Assembly: GCF_016808335.1 (NCBI RefSeq)
Contig: NC_053139.1
Span: forward strand, 21,018,782 to 21,082,781
Reading direction: 5' to 3'
DNA from: Panicum virgatum
Taxonomy: Eukaryota; Streptophyta; Magnoliopsida; Poales; Poaceae
Length of the DNA: 64,000 nt
Shown piece by piece: positions 47,301 to 56,433 of this stretch; the stretch's first letter is position 1; each line of letters opens with the position of its first letter. Both the position numbers and the translations under genes were made by a program. The notes beneath the pieces are model-generated. The model was not told the DNA's origin and did no database searches. It saw only the letters and a list, made by a program, of their open reading frames with translations.

Positions 47301-50300
47301 CGAGGCACATGGTTAGCATCTTCGTATAGTTTTATTTTCAAATAACTCTGTAATTTGATACGATGTTCTATGCATCATACGCATCTCATTTTAGCAGTCA
47401 CATAGCTGAAAGAATCATATATAAGTTACATCTATTAGTGGTTTCAGTATTTCTTTATTATTTTATTATGAAGCAGAAAAATTGAAGAGAGTTAAGTGAA
47501 GGATTACAACTACATAAGATATTTATTACTTGTACTATTCCCTCAACGGTGCTATTAGCCTATGCAATCTTCTTTTTCGTGGTGCCTAAGTACAGCAACA
47601 CTTTTACTTGGGCGAGGCCCACTTTGTCCTGGGATAAGATTGGAATTACTTAATTGAAGAACCATATGTCAAAAGTATATACAATTGAGTGCATGACTAA
47701 TCCGTGCAATCATGAGGTGTTTATTATGGTATCTTACATTTTTGCCGATAATGTTGTGGCTACATGCCGAGGAATATGTTACTCATATTTTATAACATTA
47801 TATTTTTCTAGGTTTCCTAAGCCAAATGTTGAATTCCAGTTCATATTCGTTTGTTGTTGGTTCCGAAATATGATATATAAGTTAAAGTCCCTTTTATATG
47901 GCCTTGCAGTGGAACTATGAAGCCGTTATCTATTACTGCTTCTGCAATTGACAGCTTCTTTTCACTTTCCTCAATTATGCTTCTTTATGCATATGATTAT
48001 GGAACATATTAGTAGCAAGATTTTCCATATCCTTTATTACGTTGTAAAGAAAGAATGAAACATTGATTGACATTTATTTCTTGATTTTGTTCTCCCTGGC
48101 TTTGTAAGGCCTTGGATTAGTGGTGCTTCTGGATATTGTCCACTCCTATGCATCGGCAGATGAACTGGTTGGCTTATCGCTGTTTGATGGCTCTAATGAC
48201 TGTTACTTCCACAGTGGTATTAAAACCAAAACTCTCTATTTTATACTTTTTTGTAGAAATTTTGCAGTTCTATTTTGTTCTCGATAAATTCTGGAAAGAA
48301 TTAAAGGCCAAATGTAATAATTTTTATTGATATAGCATGGTAATTTGATTGCAGCATTTTTGCTCAAATAGCAATGCACTTCAGCGTACTAAAACAATGA
48401 CTTGATATACTCAACAAATGGTCAAGGACCATTTTATTTAGCAGATGTAATAGATAATTTTATCCAAACACCATGAGTAAATGGTATTAGTGACAGCAAT
48501 ATTGTCGACTGACTTATGATGACTGCTGAATATGATTTGACAATGTATATGGCCTAGAATATCTTGTTAGTTAATGGTTATTTGATATGGCATTTCATCA
48601 CTATGTTTCTGAGGTTCTTCTATCTTCTTGACCAATACAATATCCTGGTTCTAATTGATCCTTGGCAGGAAAGAGAGGGCATCACAAGTATTGGGGCACC
48701 AGGATGTTTAAATATGATGATGTGGATGTTCTGCACTTCTTATTGTCCAATTTGAATTGGTAAAATCATAAAAACTATGACCACAGTCTATTCTACCTTA
48801 TGCACATGAATTTTTCTGCGATAAAATGGGTTACTTATGGATGCCTTACTAATCTCACTAGGTGGGTTACTGAATACCGGATTGACGGATTCCAGTTTCA
48901 TTCATTGTCTTCTATGTTGTATACTCATAATGGGTTTTCTACTTTTACCGGTGCCATGGAAGAGTAAGTCCCATCTACTTTTCATTATCGTAGGAAGGAT
49001 AGATTGCGTATGAATCGTGGGTTGTATTGCATTGAGCCTCAAGGGCAAATATATAGGGGTACAATACTTGGAGGGTAAGAAGCCTTCTTGAGATATTTCC
49101 TATACTATCAAATATACTCGATCATCCCCCGCAGTCATAGCAGTAGCAACATAAACAGATAGACTGAAGAACAATAGAGACATCCCCCGCAGTAGGAATG
49201 TCGGTGCGAATGTTATGGCTGGAGCGGAAACTAGTAAGATCTCATGCAGATGATGGCCCCTTAGTGCTGAAGTAGCCGAGGTCGAGGTGGAAGTAGTTGA
49301 AGCTGTGTTGGAGGGTGCAGGTCCAAAGCAGCAACATAGGCGCACCAGTACATAAAATCAGCAGCCTTTTGCCAATATGTTCAGCAGGTTGATGAGCCGA
49401 CTGGATGGAGATGGTAGACGATGCATATAAAGAGCGCAGATGCGTCTTCTTTCAGCAACATTAGCGGCGGTGTCTTCGAGCTTATGGTAATTGGCGCAGA
49501 CCAAGAGACAGCGTGATCAAGTGGACTAGCAGCATGGGTAGCGCCGCCGCCTGAAAAGGTGGCGACACCGCGGTGATGGCCTAACTACTAGCGTCGGCGC
49601 TGCATCTTGGGAAAGCGCAGCGACAACTTCGTCCTCGGGAGTGTCGATGGTGCAACGACGATGAAACGACAGGGCAGCGCAAACATGATCTCTCATGGGG
49701 GAAAGAAACACAACAACAAGATGAACCTTGGGTACGGAGCCCCATGACGTTGTGGCCCGCCTGCGACAGCGGTGAAGCAGCGCGGTGAAGGGGCGTAGTG
49801 GATGGGGCGGAGCGAGGTGGCCCTGATGGAGCCTGTTCGGTGATGGATCTCGACGAGGCTGCGGGCCCGACCGGGGCGTAGCAGCCTGGTGACGTCGTCA
49901 ACATGTGGCGCGGTGGCCTAGTGCCCCGACCCCGTGCTCTAATAGCATGGCAGCCCAACGCCTGCTGTTGACGCTCGTTAAATACCAAAAATGATCATCA
50001 ATTCGATCAGAAAATCAGGAGAGCTAACATTTCTTGCATGCATATTTATTTAGAACAATACCATTTCCACATGTCCCTTGGAATTTAGTGCTATGTAGGG
50101 AATGGGCAAAATTAAAGGAGAAATACACTCTTGGTGGCAAGAAGCACAACCTTGCGCCACCTCACCCTCTCATGGATCAAAGGGCCCATAAACACATGCA
50201 AACTGACTTAGAACAACGTCAAGCCATGCAAACTGACCTTGGGGTCCACATGTCAGCCTCCTTGCAAAGGTCGGTGGCCAAAGACGGTGCCCCTGGTTCG

Positions 50301-53300
50301 GCCGAACCAGGTGTGGGCCCTTTGGCCTAGATCTTCCACGTGGCAGCTTCTCATCTCTTCCCAATGTCGATTATGCATGCGTGCACCTGTTTTACTGGCC
50401 ACAACCGCCTTAACGAAGGCTATAAATATGAGAGGTCTCCAAATAGAGATAAACTTCAAGTTACTCATTCTCAAGTTTCTCTCTTGCTTTAGTCCATAGG
50501 CTAGTGGAGTTTAGGATGAAGTAGCTTTCTATGGGTTCTCGGGGTTGCTAGAGAGTTCGGTATGACTTTAGCTCTTGCTTCTTTATGTAATTTCCGAATA
50601 TTTTTAATAGAGTTATCTTTTTATCTTTATGTATGCATAGTTCATATACTGCGGTGTCAATCGTATGCTCTTTGCGTAGTTTATACTTGTATCGTATACC
50701 TTGCATGATTAGGCGAGTAATTCTAGTGTTACGGTATCGGTTCCACTATTTAAATGTTTGCTCTAGTACGATGTTTGTCGATCTGAAGGGTCAGGGCTCC
50801 GCGCAGAGTACTGGAGTATCACCTATCAATGCAGGCATGTTGTTTGGGTTTGTCAAGTGTTGTTGGATGTCGCTTCACCCCATGATTTTTAGAGATAGTC
50901 AGCAGGTGATGACATCCCTGTCCGTCCTTCGCAATCCTCTACATTAGGGTAGAGGAGCATGGGGTTCATAGAGTAGCCGAGTTGGTGGGCTCTTCTACTA
51001 ATCATGTGCGGTTCTCCCGGTAGTGTTTGGGTGCCTAGAGCTAGGTCCTAATCATGTGTATGTGTATACGTGTACATTATAGGTTGTATGTTTAGATAGA
51101 AGTACACAAGTTCCGAGTAGTTCTCTTCTTCCTTTCTCCCTGCCTATGTCTATGCCTATGCCTATGCCTATGCCTATGCCTATGCCTATGCAATGAGCTT
51201 GGGTTAACTTGTGTGTCACACTACCACATTATCCATATATTATACTTACCTCTATTTGTACAATTGGATATCCAAGCAAGAATCAGTCATTAACTTATCT
51301 ATTCTCTAATCGCCGACTTCCCTACGGAAAAATAACCGACTTCCCTACGAAAAAATAAATACGACACCCGATATACTCACGGGTAAAATACTACAACAGT
51401 ATTATGCGCGCTTGCGGATTTATCTGTGGTCGTAGGAAATACCAACACCCACCTGTTCGACCTCTACAGCCACGTGCTCGCGCTCAGGGCAGCGATGGCG
51501 ACGACGCAAGTGGAGATACAGGCGGCGTTGGGGCAGATGGGTTGGAAGGTGCGACGAGGCAGCCCGATGAGATCGAATTGCCACGTGAGAGGTAGGTCCT
51601 TTGCTATTGCTTGACCAGGACGGGCGCGGTACATCGGAGGGATCAAACTCGCATCCTACGAGGGCGCTGCCCGCAGTGGATGTTAATCTCCCCAGGGCCT
51701 AGATCCGTGATACCATGTAGGAAGGCTAGATTGCGTATGAATCTTAGGTTGCATTGAACCTCGAGAGTGAATACATAGGGGTACAATACTTGAAGGGCAA
51801 GAAGCCTTCCCGAGATATTTCCGATGCTATCAAATATAACAATTATTAACGATATCTAGTATAATAGTATTATATTTTACCTATAGCATGGAAGTGGAAC
51901 AAATTTGCCCATTCAACAAACATGAACATTTTTATGAGAAAGGCATCCAAAAAAGAGTGCCTCATATCTGATATTTATCAAGAAAAATAATAGCGGGTAC
52001 AAAAGAATTACAACTTGATACAAAATGACTCAAAAAAGTAAAATTTCACAAAAATTCTTTTTGGTCGTCTTCTTCCTTCAATTGTTCGTAGTGCACCGGC
52101 AGTAAGATAAAGGGACTTTTGCAAACAGCCTCGCTACACAAGCCTTTGAAGACTCCAATAACCACTCGTTGCTAGCAATGCTATCTAGTCTCCACTGAAA
52201 GAACATAGTCTCGGAGATCACCCCAAGCAATGCAGCAGACAGTGGGTTGGAGAAACTGGATCTTGCCGCAAAACAAACCGAAAGAAGAGGTCGAAGTCAT
52301 CACATCAATAAATAGCCAACTGCATCCCCACATTGACACACCAACTACCAAGATTTGAAGCGAACCTTCAAATATGGTAGAACCTACCCCCACTGGCCCT
52401 TCGACGTCACCAGATTGGATGTCATCAAAGGTAGGCAGAGGCTCGAGAGACCTTATTCCAATTCTTCATCATCGCCACGACCTCGTTTATGCCGCTAGGG
52501 AACCAAACCCTAGAAGAAACTAGGACCTACTAAAATCTAGATCTACCGAGAGGAGGGGGTCTCCTCTGGCTGCTGGCTGTAAGTATATGTGGCTCAGGTT
52601 TAATAGATTGCGTATGAATTGTGGGTTGTATTGCATTGAGCCTTGAGGGCAAATATATAGATTGCGTATATGTGGCTCGGGAATAATAGATTGCGTATGA
52701 ATCATGGGTTGTATTGCATTGAGCCTTGAGGGTACAAGACTTGGAGGGCGAGAAGGCTTCTGCAGTCGTAGCGGTAACAACATGAACGGATAGATTGGAG
52801 AACAACGGAGACATCTCTCCATAGTTGGAACGCCCGGTGCGAATGTTACGGCTGGAGCAGAAACTAGATAGAGCTCACAAATTATAGCCCCTTAGTGCTG
52901 TAAGCCGAGGTTGACGTGGTCGAAGCTGTGGAGTAGGGCGCAGGTCCGAAGCAGCAACATAGGCATACTAGTACCCAAAATCAGCAGCCTTTTGCCGACA
53001 TGTTTAGCAGGTCGATGAGCTGACTGGATGGCGATGGTAGATGATGCAGCTAAAGAGTGCAATTGCATCTTCCTTCAGCAGCATTAGCGGCGGTGTCCAC
53101 GAGCTTGCGGTAATTGGCAGCGGACTCGGACCGAGAGCTAGCATGATGAAGCGGACTAGCAGTATGGGTAGCGCCACTGCCTAAAAAGGTGGCGATACCG
53201 GCGGTGATAGTGTGACTGTTGGCCCAAATGGATCTAATTTTATTCAACTTACAAAGCCCAAAGGGCAGTCTTACATATATATAGACTCCAACTGCATATT

Positions 53301-56271
53301 CTAGGGAATATGCTACTAAGCGGCCACAGGAGGCCCGTAAAACCACCATGTGATCCTATCAACGGTCGAGATCACCTCGGGGCGGCTATACCTAGCCCTA
53401 TCTAGTAATATAGATAGATACATAGACCACGACGCAGCGACAACCTCGTCTTCTGGAGTGTCGACAATTGAGCGATGACGGCACGGTAGGGTGACGCAAA
53501 CCATTCTTAGATTGGATAAAAAAACCCAGCAACAACAGTAGGAGAACCTCACGTGTAGAGAGCTCCATGTACACGTAGCCTTAACCATCCATTCATCTCT
53601 TTTCCTCACCTGTCGCTATCACCATAAAGCAAGAAGAAGGGCTGAGAGAAAAAGCGGTGGACAGATGCCTGATGATGCCATAGCACTTAAGGCTAGACGG
53701 CCGTGACGTCCCAAGCAAATCGGGTGTGGTGGTGCGCCCTACTCGCTTGTTAGGGGCGGAGCCAGAAATGGCTTCCAAGTGGCTGATGAGTGGACAAACT
53801 GCTAGGCTAGTTAAGATTAGGCTGAATTCTATTGTTTTGGGATCTAACTACAACATATTTACATGAGCCAATCTGAGGTAGGCCTGTGCTGCAGCACACC
53901 CAGCACAGGCCCTGGCTCCGCCCCTGTCGTCGGTGGTGCAGCTCGCCTGAAGATACTCTTCACGTTGACGCCATGCGATCCAATGGCCTGAGGTGCTCCT
54001 CCGCACGAATCAGATCGATCCATAGGGAGTGGATTCTTCCGATCTGCTGCTGCGTGACGACGCTAGGGCAGCTGATCCTGCTGATCCGCCACGAATCCTA
54101 CTAGGACGCTGCCCCCGGCGGAAGTCGATCTCCCAGAGGACAGCTTGAGGGCAGGGGAAGCCTTCAGTAACCTAAACTCGTAACCCTTCTTTTTTTCTTT
54201 TTTCTGCTTTTTCTGTACTTATACTTGTGCGATAAGATAATAACAACAGACGTATCAGAATCATATCAAACCATTACAACCATCATCCTATACAGGATCT
54301 AAATTGAGTATAACCTGATTGCAATAGTAGTCAACAGCACACACAACTCAAAGTGGCCGGTTGGCACCACCAAGAATAAAGAAAGATAATCAGCTGCGGT
54401 ACATATCATGGAATGACTAAATTTCCATTCTCCTGCTCCTCTGCCTTTTGATTGGTCAGAAAGGTAAAACACTTCTCATTGGTCACACAAAAGCACACAA
54501 ACGGAAGGGAACAGAGAGGGACGTGCAGTTTTGAGGTTGCCAGATGAGTAGGTGGACAGAAAAATGAGGGAGAGAGAAGTTGGAACAAGGAGGTGGAGGA
54601 AGAAGAATAGAAATCTGAATCTTACTCGGGAGCCCATCAAGTCATTTTGATCATGTGCCTTATGATGCTATCCACTGTTTCAATTTTCATCCTTTGTAAT
54701 GTTCTTTATTTTCTTCACAAGCACTGCCTACTATTGTTTATGAAAATAGCTCCCATTGTTGCTACAAACATGAATGCTCACCAAAATGTTAATTTTAGGT
54801 ATTGCAATCAGTATGTTGACAAGGATGCACTGATATATCTAATTCTTGCAAACGAAATGTTACATGATCTTCATCCAGATATCATAACAATTGCCGAAGA
54901 TGTAAGTTGCTTCTCTCACCTGTATTTATTTTCATATAAACATACTTCTTGGACTTAGATATGCAGTTTGGTAGAGATACGATGATTACCCACGTTAAAC
55001 TTGGTGCTAGCTGATTTTAAAATCAAGAGGCTTGTGTATGGTGTTAATGCAGTGTCGGTTACTTTTCTTAGTCACCTAATCAATAGATAATATTTGAAAA
55101 TCAAATGATTATTTCTCCAGCTTTTTGCTGCATTGTTTGCAATAGAACTTCTATATTGTTTTGTTTATGTAGGCAACATTTTATCCTGGGTTGTGCGAGC
55201 TAACAACTCAAGGTGGATTGGGATTTGACTACTGTGTCAATCTTTCTGTTCCAGAAATGTGGTTGTGGCATCTTGAAAATGTTCCCGAGCAAGAATGGAG
55301 CATGAGTAAGGTTTGCATACTATTGAGACATTTTTGCATGCCACTATCTATCTGGAAGATATATTGCAAGGAAGTGCCCTTTTAGTTCCTTGAGGAATTT
55401 TATCCTTTTTTTTCTTCAAAATGCAGTAGAGCTACTTTCATCTCATTAAGAAGAGAGAATAAATATACAAAGAAAGGGTCACAAGGATCCCTTCAAAACC
55501 CAGCCCCCCACCACCCCCACCCCCACACACCCCGTATAAAACTAGTTACATGCGCGTCAATGATAGCAGATGAATTCACGCAATCGGGTTGTATTCAACT
55601 GAAGATTCAGGTTACAATATATAGGACCGATCAAGACTATCTCAACCAACTGGATTTATAGAAACAGAATCCTGAGGGAGATGCCGATCGGGCCTGTGTG
55701 TGCGAGGGACAAGCCAGGCAACCAGCCGTGGTGCCCAGGCTAGAGTCCAGGCTAGAGAGAGTCCTAACTTGCTAACAGTCAATACTAAAAAGTTAAACGA
55801 CAAGATCACCTATTTCGACTAAACGTCCAGGTTAAGCTAGCTTGGCAGAAACTCATGGAGCACATGGGCTCCAGCTGAGCACCAAAGGATGCTCTCATTT
55901 GCTACTGACTGCAGAACTAGTGACATTAGGATTAGCGCCATCGAAGACGCAGTCATTCAAGGAGAACCAAGGAGGTAGAATCCCTTGCGTGTTTCCTTAG
56001 GTTGCTTTTGAGAGTCAAACACCGCCAGCTTGAAAATCGAGCCACTGAGGGTTGTGGTGCTACTGTTACTAGCCCCATCCTTTCATCTTATTTTTAAGCG
56101 CTAATACATTTATAAAATACATTTCTCAATGACTTAGTAATATTTTCAGTTCCTTTTTTCTTCCAATATCATATTTTTCTTCTGTTGGCTGTCAAATTAT
56201 TTTTGCAGATTATGAAAGTATTAGTAAGCAGAAATCAGAATATGCTCTCGTATGTTGAGAATCATAACCAG
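38004..56271 (+). CDS. SBE3: 1,4-alpha-glucan-branching enzyme 3-like gene, exons 1-13 (3' end outside window)
   Basis: Exons: 38004-38314, 38661-38732, 38861-38925, 39407-40084, 42421-42593, 42673-42762, 47236-47311, 48109-48216, 48669-48759, 48862-48963, 54799-54901, 55173-55310, 56209-56271. All introns are GT-AG, all phases join, and 690 codons are open. The start at 38004 has a good context (A at -3, G at +4) and a plastid-transit-like N-terminus. Residues about 130-210 form a CBM48-type domain and about 380-690 the GH13 barrel. The protein belongs to the plant clade of Arabidopsis BE1/EMB2729, annotated as plastid branching enzyme 3. Catalytic positions are altered (Asp to His 568, Asp to Asn 689) while Glu 622 is kept, so glucan branching is doubtful. 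About 200 C-terminal residues should lie right of the window. Confidence 0.93.
38661..38925 (+). CDS. SBE3: SBE3 exons 2 and 3 (residues 104-149)
   Basis: Exon 2 38661-38732 ([20 protein letters not shown]) and exon 3 38861-38925 ([20 protein letters not shown]) are separated by a 128-bp intron. The MEWAP(G) opens the CBM48 domain. Confidence 0.92.
39407..40084 (+). CDS. SBE3: SBE3 exon 4 (residues 150-375)
   Basis: The largest exon. [18 protein letters not shown] is the starch-binding core (G-D-F-N-x-W). A lineage-specific insert follows, acidic and rich in charged helices (about residues 205-330), ending in [20 protein letters not shown]. The donor is CCAG|GTTTGC, and the hAT-type element starts 18 bp after it. 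Confidence 0.95.
40102..41137. mobile_element. hAT-like element, GGATACG family, copy 2, in SBE3 intron 4
   Basis: Perfect 8-bp target duplication CTTCACTT at 40094-40101 and 41138-41145. The TIRs are CTAAGCAGCACGGATACG and CTCAGAAACACGGATACG, and the GTATCCG-rich subterminal blocks are shared with the 12320-12843 copy. The interior (40440-40960) is GC-rich, with a CT-microsatellite and a short tandem repeat of CCGGCCGGCC-type words near 40540-40590. The ORFs on both strands are low-complexity; there is no transposase. Confidence 0.88.
42014..42206. mobile_element. hAT-type MITE (193 bp) in SBE3 intron 4
   Basis: Perfect 8-bp target duplication CTAGAAAG at 42006-42013 and 42207-42214. TIRs CAGTGTTCTAAAAAAC and CAAGGTTCTAAAAAAC. 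The interior repeats the word CGTTTAATCA. Confidence 0.9.
42421..42762 (+). CDS. SBE3: SBE3 exons 5 and 6 (residues 376-463)
   Basis: Exon 5 42421-42593 ([15 protein letters not shown], then [12 protein letters not shown], the start of the GH13 barrel) and exon 6 42673-42762 ([20 protein letters not shown]). The AAA|GTATTT donor is inferred from the loss of homology beyond it; reading through would give a stop after about 40 codons. Confidence 0.9.
43110..43746 (+). mobile_element. Gypsy-type LTR fragment (possible) in SBE3 intron 6
   Basis: Starts TGTGACATCCCACC, a common opening of grass gypsy LTRs, and later has a GTTGAGTACCTTCGTACTTA-type string seen in such LTRs. No second LTR, target duplication or coding part was found. 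Confidence 0.35.
43747..45276 (+). mobile_element. Small non-autonomous copia-like LTR element in SBE3 intron 6
   Basis: LTRs 43747-43926 and 45097-45276 (180 bp each, nearly identical), target duplication CATAC at 43742-43746 and 45277-45281. The primer site TGGTGTCAGAGG directly follows the left LTR. The 1.17-kb GC-rich interior has long frames on both strands (for example 44285-45112 plus) but no gag, protease, RT or integrase. Before the right LTR a 59-bp unit with ACTGCGGGGGGAT is repeated (about 44965-45096). Recent, given the LTR identity. Confidence 0.9.
45471..45597. repeat. Tandem duplication of about 68 bp in SBE3 intron 6
   Basis: Two diverged units containing AAGCTCT-TGCAAAGC and GCATGTTCGTGACACT. 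No coding role. Confidence 0.75.
45598..46155. other. Intron 6 sequence without recognisable elements
   Basis: No ORF or repeat of note apart from a GTGTGTGCGTGCGCGCGC run near 45997-46015. Confidence 0.5.
46156..46728 (+). mobile_element. Solo LTR (573 bp) in SBE3 intron 6
   Basis: TGTTGGGGATG...CACCAACA with perfect target duplication GATCA (46151-46155, 46729-46733). A TATA-like CCCTATAAATACCC lies near 46563, so plus orientation is likely. The internal part was lost by LTR-LTR recombination. Confidence 0.88.
47236..47311 (+). CDS. SBE3: SBE3 exon 7 (residues 464-488)
   Basis: [20 protein letters not shown], corresponding to the conserved N-F-F-A-x-S-S-R-x-G-x-P-D-D segment of branching enzymes. 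Small 76-bp exon after the 4.5-kb, TE-loaded intron 6. Confidence 0.93.
48109..48216 (+). CDS. SBE3: SBE3 exon 8 (residues 489-524), GH13 region I
   Basis: [20 protein letters not shown]. The canonical region I is D-V-V-H-S-H; here the last His is Tyr. Confidence 0.93.
48669..48759 (+). CDS. SBE3: SBE3 exon 9 (residues 525-554)
   Basis: [20 protein letters not shown], then LHFLLSNLN, conserved with the RGHH-x-x-W-x-x-R-x-F-x-Y block of branching enzymes. Confidence 0.93.
48862..48963 (+). CDS. SBE3: SBE3 exon 10 (residues 555-588), GH13 region II
   Basis: [20 protein letters not shown]. Canonical enzymes have D-G-F-R-F-D-G, with the final Asp as nucleophile; here Arg is Gln and Asp is His. 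The donor GTAAGT is followed 20 bp later by the target duplication of a small LTR element. Confidence 0.93.
49966..51447 (+). mobile_element. Solo gypsy-type LTR nested in the intron 10 element
   Basis: TGTTGACGCTCG...AATACCAACA, 1482 bp. The body shares strings with the LTR at 28957-27878 (CAGGTG-TGACA-CCCTGTCCGT), so it is the same broad family. Flanks CCTGC and CCCAC match at 3 of 5 positions, so the target duplication is uncertain. TATAAATATGAG near 50421 is a likely TATA box. Confidence 0.7.
51141..51191. repeat. (TATGCC)n microsatellite
   Basis: About eight hexamer units, one variant (TATGTC), inside the solo LTR. Confidence 0.9.
51842..52590. other. Intron 10 sequence, possible minus-strand retroposon
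   Basis: The minus-strand ORF 52393-52181 (70 codons) is unlike any family I know. The minus-strand 3' side is T/A-rich. No ends could be fixed. Confidence 0.35.
53217..53422 (-). mobile_element. Probable solo copia LTR inside the third element
   Basis: TGTTGGCCCAAATGG...ATAGATACA, about 206 bp; the related copies lack this block. Flanks GTGAC and TAGAC agree at three positions only. Confidence 0.55.
53751..53926. mobile_element. MITE with AGGGGCGGAGCCAG terminal repeats
   Basis: Left TAGGGGCGGAGCCAGAA, right reverse complement CAGGGGCGGAGCCAGGG. 176 bp. Flanks TCGCTTGT and TCGTCGGT are a weak 8-bp match, so hAT type is likely but unproven. Confidence 0.7.
54151..54798. other. Remaining intron 10 sequence
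   Basis: Pyrimidine-rich at 54187-54215. No element or gene recognised before the exon 11 acceptor. Confidence 0.5.
54799..54901 (+). CDS. SBE3: SBE3 exon 11 (residues 589-623), GH13 region III
   Basis: Ends [10 protein letters not shown], keeping the Glu (622) that serves as acid/base in active relatives. Separated from exon 10 by 5.8 kb of intron made largely of mobile DNA. Confidence 0.92.
55173..55310 (+). CDS. SBE3: SBE3 exon 12 (residues 624-669)
   Basis: [20 protein letters not shown], then [20 protein letters not shown]. Corresponds to the GG-x-GFDY segment of branching enzymes. Confidence 0.92.
55561..55777 (-). mobile_element. Solo copia-type LTR (217 bp) in SBE3 intron 12
   Basis: TGATAGCAGATG...TTGCTAACA with perfect target duplication GTCAA (55556-55560, 55778-55782). 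Read on the minus strand it has the TATATATTGTAACC...TTGAATACAA layout of copia LTR 3' ends. Confidence 0.85.
56209..56271 (+). CDS. SBE3: SBE3 exon 13 (residues 670-690), GH13 region IV
   Basis: [20 protein letters not shown] then Gln. Canonical region IV is Y-x-E-S-H-D-Q; the Asp is Asn here. The next exon is not in the window, so intron 13 exceeds 7.7 kb. Confidence 0.9.
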
Positions 56272-56433
56272 GTAATCATAGTTTCATTAATTTTGTTCTG
56301 GTTTCTGAATAGGGAAAAACTTCTATGTAATCGTGGAAACCAAACATATTATTTTTAGAAAAAAATAGCCAATTTCAGAAATTGGGGCCGCATGCTCTTG
56401 CATATCCATTTTTTTACAATCACTTGTTCATTA

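Larger units (their letters stand above)
48989..51841 (-). mobile_element. Small copia-like LTR element, reverse orientation, in SBE3 intron 10
   Basis: Target duplication ATTAT at 48984-48988 and 51842-51846. LTRs 48989-49124 and 51716-51841 (about 130 bp). On the minus strand TACATGGTATCA gives the primer site after the 5' LTR, and GACTGCGGGGGATG the purine tract before the 3' LTR. Related to the 43747-45276 element in LTR and interior. A 1.5-kb solo LTR is nested inside. The left target duplication begins 20 bp after the exon 10 donor GT. No coding domain. Confidence 0.85.
52591..54150 (-). mobile_element. Third, decayed member of the small copia-like LTR family (intron 10)
   Basis: The LTR-like string GATTGCGTATGAAT-GTGGGTTG occurs twice at about 52610-52740, followed by the same GC-rich interior as the two complete copies, with GGCGGTGTC and CGACGCAGCGACAACCTCGTC segments and the CCGCCGGGGGCAGCG start (minus strand) near 54095. 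The outer 5' LTR is missing. A solo LTR and a MITE interrupt it. Confidence 0.7.

Noticed and set aside
51141..51191. Short regular repeats as a possible CRISPR-like array
   Set aside because: Contiguous TATGCC hexamers without spacers: a plain microsatellite in a plant LTR. The 59- to 91-bp tandem units elsewhere also lack spacers.
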